64,000 nucleotides of DNA from Rhodanobacter sp. FDAARGOS 1247 (GTDB lineage: Bacteria; Pseudomonadota; Gammaproteobacteria; Xanthomonadales; Rhodanobacteraceae), in the NCBI RefSeq assembly GCF_016889805.1, contig NZ_CP069535.1, positions 682,001 to 746,000 of the forward strand, read 5' to 3'. Both the position numbers and the translations under genes were made by a program. Below, piece after piece: positions 57,601 through 64,000 of the stretch; the stretch's first letter is position 1, and each line of letters begins with the position of its first letter. Below the pieces are notes generated by a model. It was not told the DNA's origin. It did not search any database and was given only the letters and a program-made list of their open reading frames with translations.

Positions 57601-57815
57601 CGATGGCCGGCACCCTGCCGATCGCGCTGAGCATCGGCGCCGGCGCCGAAGTGCGTCGCTCGCTGGGCCTGGCCGTGGTCGGTGGCCTGATCTTCTCGCA
57701 GGTGCTCACGCTGTACCTGACGCCGGTGATCTACATCTACATGGATCACCTGCAGCAGCGCTTCGGGCGCAAGCCGCACGTCGATGCCGCCGCCTTGCCG
57801 AACGGATCGCGCTGA
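54690..57815 (+). CDS. RND multidrug efflux permease (HAE1/MdtC-like)
   Basis: A 1041-residue inner-membrane proton antiporter. It begins MNIPELCIRRPVMTTLLMTA, with the family's periplasmic porter region and TM4 proton relay AVGFVVDDAIVMLENI (two Asp) near residue 405. The second half has a matching TM10 region (IVMLIGIVKKNAIMLIDFA near 935). LPxN-type turns (LPVNELPNVDFP near 35) and similarity favour the MdtB/MuxB subclass. It is four bases after the adaptor. No TolC-like gene is nearby. Confidence 0.93.
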   Translation: MNIPELCIRRPVMTTLLMTALLVFGLVAYPQLPVNELPNVDFPTISISASLPGASPETMASAVATPLEGKLSTIAGISSMSSTSALGSTSITLTFELDRNIDAAAQDVQSAISSALRQLPKEMTTPPTFRKVNPADSAILYLAMSSSTMPLTQVDEYAETELAQQLSMIDGVAQVSVYGSQKYAVRISVDPDRLAAAGIGIDQVQNAIADANVNQSTGSLYGSRQQLPIRSDGQLQRAAAYNDVVVAYRNGAPVHVGDIGVARDSVQDDQKSSSYNGTRAIVLAIQRQPGANTVATVDRIKAVLPSFRASLPPSVKLETLYDRSQSIRASVDDVQFTLLLAGALVVFVIYLFLGSLSATLIPAVALPISVLGTFGVMYALGYSLDNLSLLALTLAVGFVVDDAIVMLENIVRHMEAGVPPYEAALQGAGEIGFTIFSMTLSLIAVFIPVMFMGGIVGRLFHEFAIVISVAILISGIVAITLTPMLCSRFVKAHGHGDADKSRKNWLVGGFDRGFNAVQRGYGDSLRWCMDRPRLVLAAFGLSLLATALLFYVAPKDFIPAGDNGTLHVNTEGPEDVSFDGMLARQQKLVDIVAADPNIAGYMSSIGAGGSRSTVNNGSILLLLKPANQRKLDVDGITAELRRKLAAVTGIRAYIQNTPAIRIGGRQSKAQYQYTLQSIDMPALYDWSGRVTRAFAALPGFEDVTNDLDLNSPSIVVKVDRAKLAPLGLTMAQVQTALGIGFGENQVSTIYGSSTQHWVILQVERKLQDDPSVLSQLYVTSGSGALVPLSAVASFSREPQALTVNHQGQLPAVTVSFNLAQGVSLSDAVASIDRAMQTMGLPATISGSVQGTAQAFQQSLQGMGMLLLLAVFVIYLVLGILYESFIHPLTILSGLPAAAVGALLTLVIFHASLDLFAFVGIVMLIGIVKKNAIMLIDFALERQREEGMPPAQAIFEACRVRFRPIMMTSMAAMAGTLPIALSIGAGAEVRRSLGLAVVGGLIFSQVLTLYLTPVIYIYMDHLQQRFGRKPHVDAAALPNGSR

Positions 57816-57936
57816 CGCGTCCTGCCGTGTGGCGAGGGGACTCGCCCGCGTCCCCTTAGGTCCGCCGCGGGGACATCTGCACGGCATCTTTGCCCGTGTT
57901 GCGCTAGGGTCGGGCGACCTCAACGGGAGTCATGCC

Positions 57937-58326
57937 ATGTCACGCAACAGCATCCTCGTATCCGCCGTCTTCGTCGCCCTGCTGAACGCCGGTTGTGCCG
58001 TTCGCGCCAGCGAGCCGGGCCAGCTGGACGCCGCGGCGCTGCAGGCACAGGCCGCCAGGCCGTGGGACAAGGCCAGCCTGATGCACACGACCGTGGTTCT
58101 GGGCAGCTACCGCGGCGTGCCGGTGGTGGCCGAGCATCCCTGTTCGGACGTCTGTCCGCAGTACACCGTGCGGATCATCCACTACCAGCTGCCGGCGGAT
58201 GCGTCCTGCGCCAGCGTGGGCGGCGTGGAGAAACAGGTGCTGGTGCCGATCGCGATCGCGGTGCGGCCGAAGACGTTCTGCGTGCCCGAACCGCTGGTGG
58301 CTTCGGGGGCGTATTACGCGAAGTAG
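57937..58326 (+). CDS. Secreted cysteine-containing protein of unknown function
   Basis: A 129-residue protein with a signal peptide or lipoprotein signal (ALLNAGC near 18). The mature part has an HPCSDVCPQYTVRIIHYQL stretch, DASCAS and a late FCVPEP, giving four cysteines that could form two disulfides. I do not recognise the family. ATG 57937 follows GGGAG. It is downstream of the RND permease, with its own spacing of 121 bases, so co-transcription is possible but not shown. Confidence 0.7.
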   Translation: MSRNSILVSAVFVALLNAGCAVRASEPGQLDAAALQAQAARPWDKASLMHTTVVLGSYRGVPVVAEHPCSDVCPQYTVRIIHYQLPADASCASVGGVEKQVLVPIAIAVRPKTFCVPEPLVASGAYYAK

Positions 58327-58337
58327 GCGATGCTCCT

Positions 58338-58453
58338 GCTCCCTACCCCTGCAACGCAGGGGGAGGGTTGGGGAGGGGGTTCGCTTTTGATCTTTGATCC
58401 TGCGGAAGAGCAACCCCGCCCCAGCCCTCCCCTGCAAGCAGGGGAGGGAGCAG
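58338..58453. repeat. Composite inverted repeat (BIME-like), copy 1
   Basis: Two REP-like palindromes (about 58338-58379 and 58413-58453; CCCCTGCAACGCAGGGGG and CCCCTGCAAGCAGGGG) face each other across TTCGCTTTTGATCTTTGATC and AGAGCAACCCC. The same composite recurs at 63529-63636. It fills the gap between the small secreted protein and the M28 peptidase gene. Confidence 0.8.
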
Positions 58454-58459
58454 GGCAGC

Positions 58460-59896
58460 TCAGTCGCCGGCGCCGTCTTTGGCGAATGCGCCGGGGGCGG
58501 AACCGAAGTCGCCGTCCGCCTGGGCGGCCATGTACGAGAACGCGGCGTATACCGCCACGTTCTGGGCCAGTTCCTTCGGGTCGATCTTGTCCAGCGTGTC
58601 GGCGGCGGTGTGGTGCCAGTCGAAATACTTCGTGCCGTCCTGGGTCAGCGACAGTGCGGCCATGCCCTTGCCGTGCATCTGCGACAGGTCCGAACCGCCG
58701 CCGCCGGGACGCTTGGCGTCGTAGGCCACGCCGATCGGCGCGAGCACCTTGGCGATCTGTTCGATGGCACCGCGTGCCTCGGGCTTGACGCTCGCGCTCA
58801 TGCGCCAGACCTTGCCCGCGCCGAAGTCCGACTCGGTGCCGAGCTGGAATTTCGCCACCTCGTCCGCGTGCTTCTCGGCATAGGCGCGACCGCCCCACAG
58901 GCCCATTTCCTCGTTCGCGAAGGCGATCACCCGGATGGTGCGATCCGGCCGCTGCGGCAGGTCGTGGATCAGCTTGCCGGCGGCCATCGCGATGGCCACG
59001 CCGGCGGCGTCGTCGATCGCGCCGGTACCCGGGTCCCACGAATCCAGATGGCCGCCGATGGCGACCACCTGGTCGGGATGCTTCGCGCCGGTGACCTCGC
59101 CGATCACGTTGGCGCCGGTGTATTCACCCTCGATGCCGCAGTCGAGGTCGAGCCTGACCGTCACCGGTTTGCCGTAGGCCAGCACGCGTGCGAGCTGGTC
59201 GGCATCGGGGTTGGATATCGCGGCGGCGGGGATCGTCTTGGCCGGATCGCGGAAGCCGGTCACGCCGGTGTTCGGCGTGCGGCTGTGCGGGTCGGTGCCG
59301 GCGGTGCGCAGCAGGTAGCCGACGGCGCCCTTGGCCTGCGCGATCACCGGACCTTGGGTGCGGATCGGCGAGCCGACGCCGTAGTCGTGGCCGTCCCGGT
59401 AGCGCTGCATGCGGTAGTCGACGAACACGATCCTGCCCTTGATCGTGGCCGGGTCGGCGGCCTTGAGCGCGTCGAGGCTGTCGAACTTCACGACCTGCGC
59501 GGTGAGCCCGCCCTTGGGCGTGCCCGGCGAATAGCCCAGCGCGGTCAGCACCATCGGCTGCGGGAACGGCGACACGATCGCGCCGTGCTCGCTGCGGCGC
59601 ACCCACTTCGGGTAGGTCACCGGCTCGGTGTAGACCTTGTCGAAGCCCAGCGCCTTGAACTTGGCCACCGCCCAGTCCACGCCGCGCTGGTCGGCCTCGC
59701 TGCCGGCCAGGCGCGGGCCGACTTCGGTGGTCAGCGACGTGACGATGCGGTAGCCGGTGTCGTCGTGCATCGCCTTGTCGCGCAACTGTTCGGCCGTCTT
59801 TACGGCCGTGGCGGGAATCGTGGTGTTGGCGGCGCTGGCGATGCCGCTGGCCAGCAGCAGGCTGGCGGCGAGCAGGGTGAGGGGAAGACGGCGCAT
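58460..59896 (-). CDS. M28 family metallopeptidase with PA domain
   Basis: A 478-residue secreted aminopeptidase-like enzyme. A Sec signal (about 1-22, IASA-A) is followed by an N-terminal part with a PA insert (DALKAADPATIKGRIVFVDYR near 155) and the M28 zinc domain (about 265-460): GGHLDSWDPGTGAIDDAAG (His and Asp ligands), NEEMGLWG (Glu pair) and WHHTAADTLDK (His). Length and layout fit the M28 plasma glutamate carboxypeptidase-like group. It ends in a short Ala/Gly-rich tail. It precedes a repeat element. Confidence 0.92.
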   Translation of the reverse strand: MRRLPLTLLAASLLLASGIASAANTTIPATAVKTAEQLRDKAMHDDTGYRIVTSLTTEVGPRLAGSEADQRGVDWAVAKFKALGFDKVYTEPVTYPKWVRRSEHGAIVSPFPQPMVLTALGYSPGTPKGGLTAQVVKFDSLDALKAADPATIKGRIVFVDYRMQRYRDGHDYGVGSPIRTQGPVIAQAKGAVGYLLRTAGTDPHSRTPNTGVTGFRDPAKTIPAAAISNPDADQLARVLAYGKPVTVRLDLDCGIEGEYTGANVIGEVTGAKHPDQVVAIGGHLDSWDPGTGAIDDAAGVAIAMAAGKLIHDLPQRPDRTIRVIAFANEEMGLWGGRAYAEKHADEVAKFQLGTESDFGAGKVWRMSASVKPEARGAIEQIAKVLAPIGVAYDAKRPGGGGSDLSQMHGKGMAALSLTQDGTKYFDWHHTAADTLDKIDPKELAQNVAVYAAFSYMAAQADGDFGSAPGAFAKDGAGD

Positions 59897-59975
59897 CGGG
59901 AGACTCCGCGGGGGAAACCCCGATTATGGCGCTCAGGTCAGGCGGCGCTTAGGCCAGAAGTCATGGGTGGCGGGG

Positions 59976-60060
59976 GTGGGGAACGGGGAACAGGGAACAG
60001 GGAACAGGGAACAGCGAGAGCGATGCGGCTTGGGCTTCCGCTCTTTGTTCCCCGTTCCCG
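59976..60060. repeat. Heptamer-type inverted repeat near mscL
   Basis: GGGGAACGGGGAACA then further GGGAACA copies (to about 60014) form the left arm, and TTTGTTCCCCGTTCCCG (about 60044-60060) the inverted right arm, around a GGCTTGGGCTTCCG core. It is the same family as 33354-33403 and 30612-30739. Confidence 0.8.
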
Positions 60061-60069
60061 CTTGTCCGG

Positions 60070-60483
60070 TCAACCCGGCCGATTCTTCAACAGATCGCGG
60101 ATCTCGGTCAGCAGTGCCACGTCGGCGGGCGGGGCAGCCGGCGCTTCTTCCTGCTTGCGGCTGAGCCGGTTGATCGCCTTGATCACCATGAAGATCGCGA
60201 ACGCGATGATGATGAACTGGATCAGCGTGTTGATGAAGGCGCCGTACTGGATCGCCACCTCGGCCACCTTGTGCGCCGGGTCGCTGGCGTCGGCCGGCTT
60301 GAGCACCCACTTGAGCTGGCTGAAGTCGATGCCGCCGGTGAGCCAGCCGATCGGCGGCATGATGATCTGGTCGACCAGGGAGCTGACGATCTTGCCGAAC
60401 GCGCCGCCGATGACCACGCCGACCGCCAGGTCGATGACGTTGCCGCGCATGGCAAAGGCCTTGAACTCGCTGAGCATGCTCAT
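60070..60483 (-). CDS. mscL: Large-conductance mechanosensitive channel MscL
   Basis: A 137-residue channel protein (E. coli 136) that opens on membrane stretch in hypo-osmotic shock. The N-terminal [32 protein letters not shown] is the diagnostic MscL TM1 sequence, and [25 protein letters not shown] is TM2. A charged C-terminal bundle ends [14 protein letters not shown]. Start ATG 60483. Clean single-gene unit. Confidence 0.97.
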   Translation of the reverse strand: MSMLSEFKAFAMRGNVIDLAVGVVIGGAFGKIVSSLVDQIIMPPIGWLTGGIDFSQLKWVLKPADASDPAHKVAEVAIQYGAFINTLIQFIIIAFAIFMVIKAINRLSRKQEEAPAAPPADVALLTEIRDLLKNRPG

Positions 60484-60560
60484 TGTCTGGTACTCCCTTG
60501 ATTTGGCCGATTGGCGGGTCGAATGTAGCGCAACCCGCCGGGCTCAGGGGTTGCCGCCGA

Positions 60561-61247
60561 TCACGCGATGCGCCCGTCGAGCGCTGCCACGCCGACCAGT
60601 TCGGCGTGAAAGCGGTCGCCCCGCTGCAGGGCGGCGACACCCGCGGGCGTGCCGGTGAAGATCAGGTCGCCGGGCTTCAGTTCGAACAGGGTGGACAGCG
60701 CCGCGATGATCTGCGGCACGCCGTGCACCATCTCGCCCAGCCGGGTCTGCTGGCGCAGCTCGCCATTGACGGTGAGCCGCAGCACGCTGTCGTCATCCAG
60801 TGCCGCCTCGTGTGCCGGGCGCAGCGCCGACACCGGCGCGGAATGATCGAAGGCCTTGGCCACGTCCCACGGGTGACCTTTCGCCTTGGCCTGCGCCTGC
60901 AGGTCGCGGCGGGTCAGGTCCAGCCCCACGCCGTAGCCGAAGATCAGCGAGCCCGCCTGTTCCGGGGCGATCTCGCGGCCACCGCCGGCCAGCGCCACCA
61001 CCATTTCCACTTCGTGGTGCAGCTCCGTCGTCATCGAGGGATAGGGCACATCCGCACCGTCGCTGACCACCGCGTCGGCCGGCTTGCAGAAGAACATCGG
61101 GGCGGACTTGTCCACCACCGCGCCCATCTCGCGGGCGTGCTCGGCGTAGTTGCGGCCGATGCAGAACACGCGGCGGATCGGAAAGCGCTGGTCGCTGCCG
61201 ATGATCGGCAGGCTGGGGACGGCGGGAGCGGCGATGGCGTAGGTCAT
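60561..61247 (-). CDS. Fumarylacetoacetate hydrolase family protein
   Basis: A 228-residue FAH-superfamily enzyme. The N-terminal FPIRRVFCIGRNYAEHAREMG, the PMFFCKPADAVV segment, and ELHHEVEMVVALAGGG with the metal-binding acidic residues (HxxE...E) are conserved. Members of this short class act as acylpyruvases or hydratases; the substrate cannot be fixed from sequence. Start ATG 61247 may be near-leaderless. It is divergent from the ABC efflux genes. Confidence 0.9.
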   Translation of the reverse strand: MTYAIAAPAVPSLPIIGSDQRFPIRRVFCIGRNYAEHAREMGAVVDKSAPMFFCKPADAVVSDGADVPYPSMTTELHHEVEMVVALAGGGREIAPEQAGSLIFGYGVGLDLTRRDLQAQAKAKGHPWDVAKAFDHSAPVSALRPAHEAALDDDSVLRLTVNGELRQQTRLGEMVHGVPQIIAALSTLFELKPGDLIFTGTPAGVAALQRGDRFHAELVGVAALDGRIA

Positions 61248-61355
61248 GCGGCAAGCGTAGCAAAGGCGGCCCTGTCGGCGCAGGCTGCGGAGCAGGCGCG
61301 GGAGTCGGGCTGTCGATCCGCCACGGTCCCGTTCGTCGACAGACAGTGGGGCGGA

Positions 61356-61367
61356 TGACAGCTGTCA
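61356..61367. promoter_or_regulatory. Perfect palindrome TGACAGCTGTCA
   Basis: A 12-base perfect palindrome in the 212-base gap between the divergent FAH-family gene and the ABC efflux operon. It may be an operator; no promoter elements around it are clear. The short length allows chance occurrence. Confidence 0.3.
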
Positions 61368-61459
61368 CGTCCGATGATTGATGCCGGCTCATGGCGACGC
61401 CCCGGCGCGTCGTTCAAGCTTGTCTCATCGGAAACATGGCCTGGAATGCGGGAGTGGAT

Positions 61460-62701
61460 GTGGACAACACCGAGCTGCTGAAGGAACTGCGCATCGAGCG
61501 CCATCAACGCGAGGAACACGGCGGTGGCGGCGCCCGCTGGCCGTGGATCGTGGCCGCCGGGCTGGCCCTGGTCGTGCTGCTCGGCGGTGCCGGCTGGTTC
61601 TGGCTGGGCCATCGCGCCGTGCCGGTGCAGACCGCGACGGCGGTGGCGGCCAGTGCGGACAGCGGCGCCGGCGCGGTGCTGCAGGCCACCGGTTACGTCA
61701 CCGCCCGTCGCCAGGCCACCGTGTCCGCCCAGATCACCGGCACGCTGACCGCGGTGCTGATCGAGGAAGGCGACCACGTGAAGCAGGGCCAGGTGCTGGC
61801 GCGTCTTGACGACAGCGGCTACCGGGCCAACCTCGCCGCGGCCCGGGCCCAGGCCGACGCGGCGCATGCGCAGGTCGCCCAGTACCAGGCGCAACTGGCC
61901 CAGGGCGTGGCCGATGCGCGGCGGCTGCAGTCGCTGGTCGGTCGCGGGCTGGTCTCGAAGCAGAGTGCCGAGCAGGCGCAGACCCAGGTGGACAGCCTGC
62001 GTGCCCAGCTCGGCGCGCAGCGCCAGCAGGCCAAGTCCGCCGATGCGCAGGCCGCCGTGGCCCAGGTCAATTTCGACTACTGCGTGGTGCGCGCGCCGTT
62101 CAGCGGCGTGGTCACCACCAAGGACGCGCAGGTGGGCGAGATCATCTCGCCGCTGTCCGCCGGTGGCGGCTTCACCCGCACCGGCGTCGGCACCATCGTC
62201 GACATGAGTTCGCTGGAAGTGGACGTGGACGTCAACGAGGCCTATATCGGCCGGGTCAAGCCGGGCATGTCGGCCGAAGCCGTGCTGGATGCCTACCCGG
62301 ACTGGAAGATTCCCGCCCGCGTGGTCGCCATCGTGCCCACCGCCGATCGTGGCAAGGCCACCATCAAGGTGCGCGTGGCGCTGGAACAGAAGGATGCACG
62401 CGTGGTTCCCGACATGGGCGTGCGGGTGTCCTTCCTGGAAGAGCGGCCGGATGCCGCCGCGCCGGTCCCGCAAGGCGTGCTGGTGCCGGCCACGGCGATC
62501 GTGCAGCGCAACGGCCGCAGCGTGGTGTTCGTGGTCGACGGCGGTGCAGTGCGCCAGCGCACCGTCAGTCCCGCGGCGCAGGCCCAGGGCGAGTTGCGCC
62601 TGCTGCCGGCCGCGGTGAAGCCGGGCGACAGCGTGGTGCTGGCCCCGCCAGCCGACCTGCACGACGGTTCGGCCGTCCAGACGAAAGCGGCCACGCCATG
62701 A
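61460..62701 (+). CDS. MacA-like efflux adaptor of an ABC transporter
   Basis: A 413-residue HlyD/MacA-type membrane fusion protein. An N-terminal charged region, one span (about 33-50, WIVAAGLALVVLLGGAGWFW), lipoyl half-motif VSAQITGTLTAVLIEEGDHVKQGQVLARLDD and a helical hairpin (YQAQLAQGVADARRLQSLVGRGLVSKQ) are visible, then beta-barrel parts (FSGVVTTKDAQVGEIISPLS). GTG 61460 follows GGGAG; ATG 61391 or 61436 are alternatives. It heads a three-gene ABC efflux set. Confidence 0.9.
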   Translation: MDNTELLKELRIERHQREEHGGGGARWPWIVAAGLALVVLLGGAGWFWLGHRAVPVQTATAVAASADSGAGAVLQATGYVTARRQATVSAQITGTLTAVLIEEGDHVKQGQVLARLDDSGYRANLAAARAQADAAHAQVAQYQAQLAQGVADARRLQSLVGRGLVSKQSAEQAQTQVDSLRAQLGAQRQQAKSADAQAAVAQVNFDYCVVRAPFSGVVTTKDAQVGEIISPLSAGGGFTRTGVGTIVDMSSLEVDVDVNEAYIGRVKPGMSAEAVLDAYPDWKIPARVVAIVPTADRGKATIKVRVALEQKDARVVPDMGVRVSFLEERPDAAAPVPQGVLVPATAIVQRNGRSVVFVVDGGAVRQRTVSPAAQAQGELRLLPAAVKPGDSVVLAPPADLHDGSAVQTKAATP

Positions 62702-62768
62702 GTCATGAACAGATGTCCTCTTGCGGCGGCCTCCGTCGCGACCGTCACGAAGCCTTCGGAGAAACAGC

Positions 62769-63458
62769 ATGGGCACCCTGATCGATATCCAGAACCTGGC
62801 CAAGACCTATGAGCGCGGCAAGCAGAAGGTCGAGGTGTTGCACCACGTCAACCTGGCGATCGCCGAGGGCGACTTCCTGGCCCTGATGGGCCCGTCGGGT
62901 TCCGGCAAGACCACCTTGCTCAACCTGATCGGCGGACTCGATACGCCCAGCGCGGGCAGCATCAGCGTGGGCGGCCAGCGCATCGATCAGCTCGGTGGCG
63001 GCGCGCTGGCGAAGTGGCGTGCGTCGAACGTGGGCTTCATCTTCCAGTTCTACAACCTGATGCCGATGCTGTCGGCGCAGCGCAATGTCGAACTGCCGCT
63101 GCTGCTGACCAAGCTGTCGGCTTCGCAGCGCCGGAAGAACGCGGCGATCGCGTTGCAACTGGTCGGCCTCGCCGATCGCGCCAGCCACAAGCCGAGCGAA
63201 CTCTCCGGCGGCCAGCAGCAGCGCGTGGCGATCGCCCGCGCGATCGTCTCCGATCCCGAGCTGCTGGTCTGCGACGAGCCCACCGGCGACCTCGACCGCC
63301 AGTCCGCCGAAGACGTGCTCGGCCTGCTGCAGCAGCTCAACCGCGAACACGGCAAGACCATCGTGATGGTCACCCATGATCCGAAGGCGGCCGAATACGC
63401 CAGCCATACGCTGCATCTGGACAAGGGCACGTTGGTCGAGCAGGGAGCGCTGGTGTGA
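62769..63458 (+). CDS. ABC transporter ATP-binding protein, MacB/LolD type
   Basis: A 229-residue stand-alone ATPase. Walker A is GPSGSGKT near residue 43, Q-loop [20 protein letters not shown], signature [14 protein letters not shown] and Walker [14 protein letters not shown]-loop is VTHD. MacB in E. coli fuses this to its permease; here the permease is a separate downstream gene. ATG 62769. It works with the adaptor and the permease that runs off the end. Confidence 0.94.
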   Translation: MGTLIDIQNLAKTYERGKQKVEVLHHVNLAIAEGDFLALMGPSGSGKTTLLNLIGGLDTPSAGSISVGGQRIDQLGGGALAKWRASNVGFIFQFYNLMPMLSAQRNVELPLLLTKLSASQRRKNAAIALQLVGLADRASHKPSELSGGQQQRVAIARAIVSDPELLVCDEPTGDLDRQSAEDVLGLLQQLNREHGKTIVMVTHDPKAAEYASHTLHLDKGTLVEQGALV

Positions 63459-63478
63459 TGGGCTTGCGGCGAAGAGCG

Positions 63479-63517
63479 ACCCCACCCCGGCCCTCCCCTG
63501 CGATGCAGGGGAGGGAG
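63479..63517. repeat. Single REP-like palindrome after the ABC ATPase
   Basis: CCCCACCCCGGCCCTCCCCTGC and inverted GCAGGGGAGGG form the hairpin. It is the free copy beside composite copy 2. Confidence 0.75.
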
Positions 63518-63528
63518 CGCAGCGGCTT

Positions 63529-63636
63529 TGCCCCTCCCCCTGCTTGCAGGGGGAGGTTGGGAGCGGGTAAGGCTTTTGACCTTGCGATCAAGAGCGACCC
63601 CACCCCAACCCTCCCCTGTAAACAGGGGAGGGGGCT
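63529..63636. repeat. Composite inverted repeat (BIME-like), copy 2
   Basis: Palindromes at about 63529-63563 and 63595-63636 face each other across GGCTTTTGACCTTGCGATCA and AGAGCGACCCC. Layout and core match copy 1 (58338-58453). It lies in the gap between the ABC ATPase and its permease. Confidence 0.8.
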
Positions 63637-63708
63637 TTACGCGCACTTCTCCGGCTTCCGCGTCGCCGTGCCGACGTGGCAGCACCGTGATCCGCAGAGG
63701 ATTCCATC

Positions 63709-64000
63709 ATGAAATATCTCCACCTGATCTGGGCCGCGCTGTTCCGGCGCAAGACCCGCACCATCCTCACCCTGGTCTCGATCATCGCTGCGTTCCTGCT
63801 GTTCGGCATGCTCGACGCGGTGCGCACCTCGTTCGACCAGGCGGGCAAGAGCGCCAATGGCGCCGAACGCCTGCAGACCGGCTCGAAGCTGTCCTTCATC
63901 CAGACCCTGCCGTCGTCGCTGGAGCTGCCGATCGGCAAGGTGCCCGGGGTCAAGGCGGTGGCCTATGCGAACTGGTTCGGCGGGGCCTACCAGGACCCGC
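63709..64000 (+). CDS. ABC transporter permease, FtsX/MacB type (partial)
   Basis: The reading frame starts at ATG 63709 and is open to the window end, giving about 97 residues. It begins MKYLHLIWAALFRRKTRTILTL with a membrane span (about 14-38), then a periplasmic part (ANGAERLQTGSKLSFIQTLP). This is the MacB/FtsX permease start. It follows the ATPase after a 250-base gap that contains the REP-like elements. Incomplete; C-terminal spans lie outside the window. Confidence 0.85.
   Translation, partial: MKYLHLIWAALFRRKTRTILTLVSIIAAFLLFGMLDAVRTSFDQAGKSANGAERLQTGSKLSFIQTLPSSLELPIGKVPGVKAVAYANWFGGAYQDP

Noticed and set aside
53573..57815. Complete tripartite RND operon with its own outer-membrane channel
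   Set aside because: No TolC/OprM-like gene follows; the next gene is a short secreted protein. The channel must be elsewhere.

Overview
The window is high-GC, densely coded chromosomal DNA from a gammaproteobacterium. It most resembles the Xanthomonadales, probably Rhodanobacteraceae (Rhodanobacter/Dyella-like). The grounds are the zapA-6S RNA-fau arrangement, ponA divergent from pilMNOPQ, a DUF1631-PilZ pair, the mla genes beside the gmk and rpoZ-spoT-recG genes, and dispersed REP-like palindromes and GGGAATC/GGGAACA heptamer arrays of a kind common in that order. The genus call is inference from gene content and style, not from a database match.

Layout. 1-3.2 kb: ribosomal proteins L13 and S9, tRNA-Gln(CTG) with a terminator, and a CBS-domain ClC chloride channel/antiporter. 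3.2-5.9 kb (minus): a coiled-coil protein, ZapA, 6S RNA, 5-formyl-THF cyclo-ligase, an EVE protein and RpiA. 5.9-7.9 kb: YgfB-like protein and aminopeptidase P. 7.9-11.1 kb (minus): a cytochrome bd operon, cydP-cydA-cydB-cydX, including a 46-residue CydX. 11.1-15.3 kb: PepQ, then an overlapping DUF1631/PilZ pair. 15.6-18.9 kb: a LysM/TPR lipoprotein facing an FHA-Ser/Thr kinase operon. 19-23.3 kb: hemW, rdgB and rph, divergent from yicC-gmk. 23.4-27.8 kb: the full Mla phospholipid transport system (mlaFEDCB convergent with mlaA), with an unusual MlaD carrying two MCE domains. 28-33.3 kb: rpoZ, spoT, ridA, recG. 33.4-37 kb: nucleoside hydrolase, L31 type B, citrate synthase, and an uncharacterised protein. 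37-45.1 kb: PBP1A divergent from pilMNOPQ (type IV pilus alignment complex and secretin). 45.3-52.3 kb: a MoxR/Bat (aerotolerance-type) operon of six tightly overlapping genes. 52.3-57.8 kb: a macrodomain protein, and a MarR regulator with an RND efflux pump. 57.9-61.2 kb: a secreted cysteine-containing hypothetical, an M28 peptidase, MscL and an FAH-family hydrolase. 61.4-64 kb: a split MacAB-like ABC efflux system whose permease runs off the end.

Most of the window is housekeeping. I see no phage, insertion sequence, CRISPR array or defence island, and no clearly undescribed multi-gene system. The most noteworthy items are the tandem-MCE MlaD, a BatB-type protein whose metal-site motif has lost its aspartate, three families of dispersed repeats (one of which supplies the end of CydA), the nested dyads in front of gltA, and several operator-like palindromes at divergent or regulator-adjacent promoters. 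All calls were made by eye from the sequence; promoter and operator calls are predictions.
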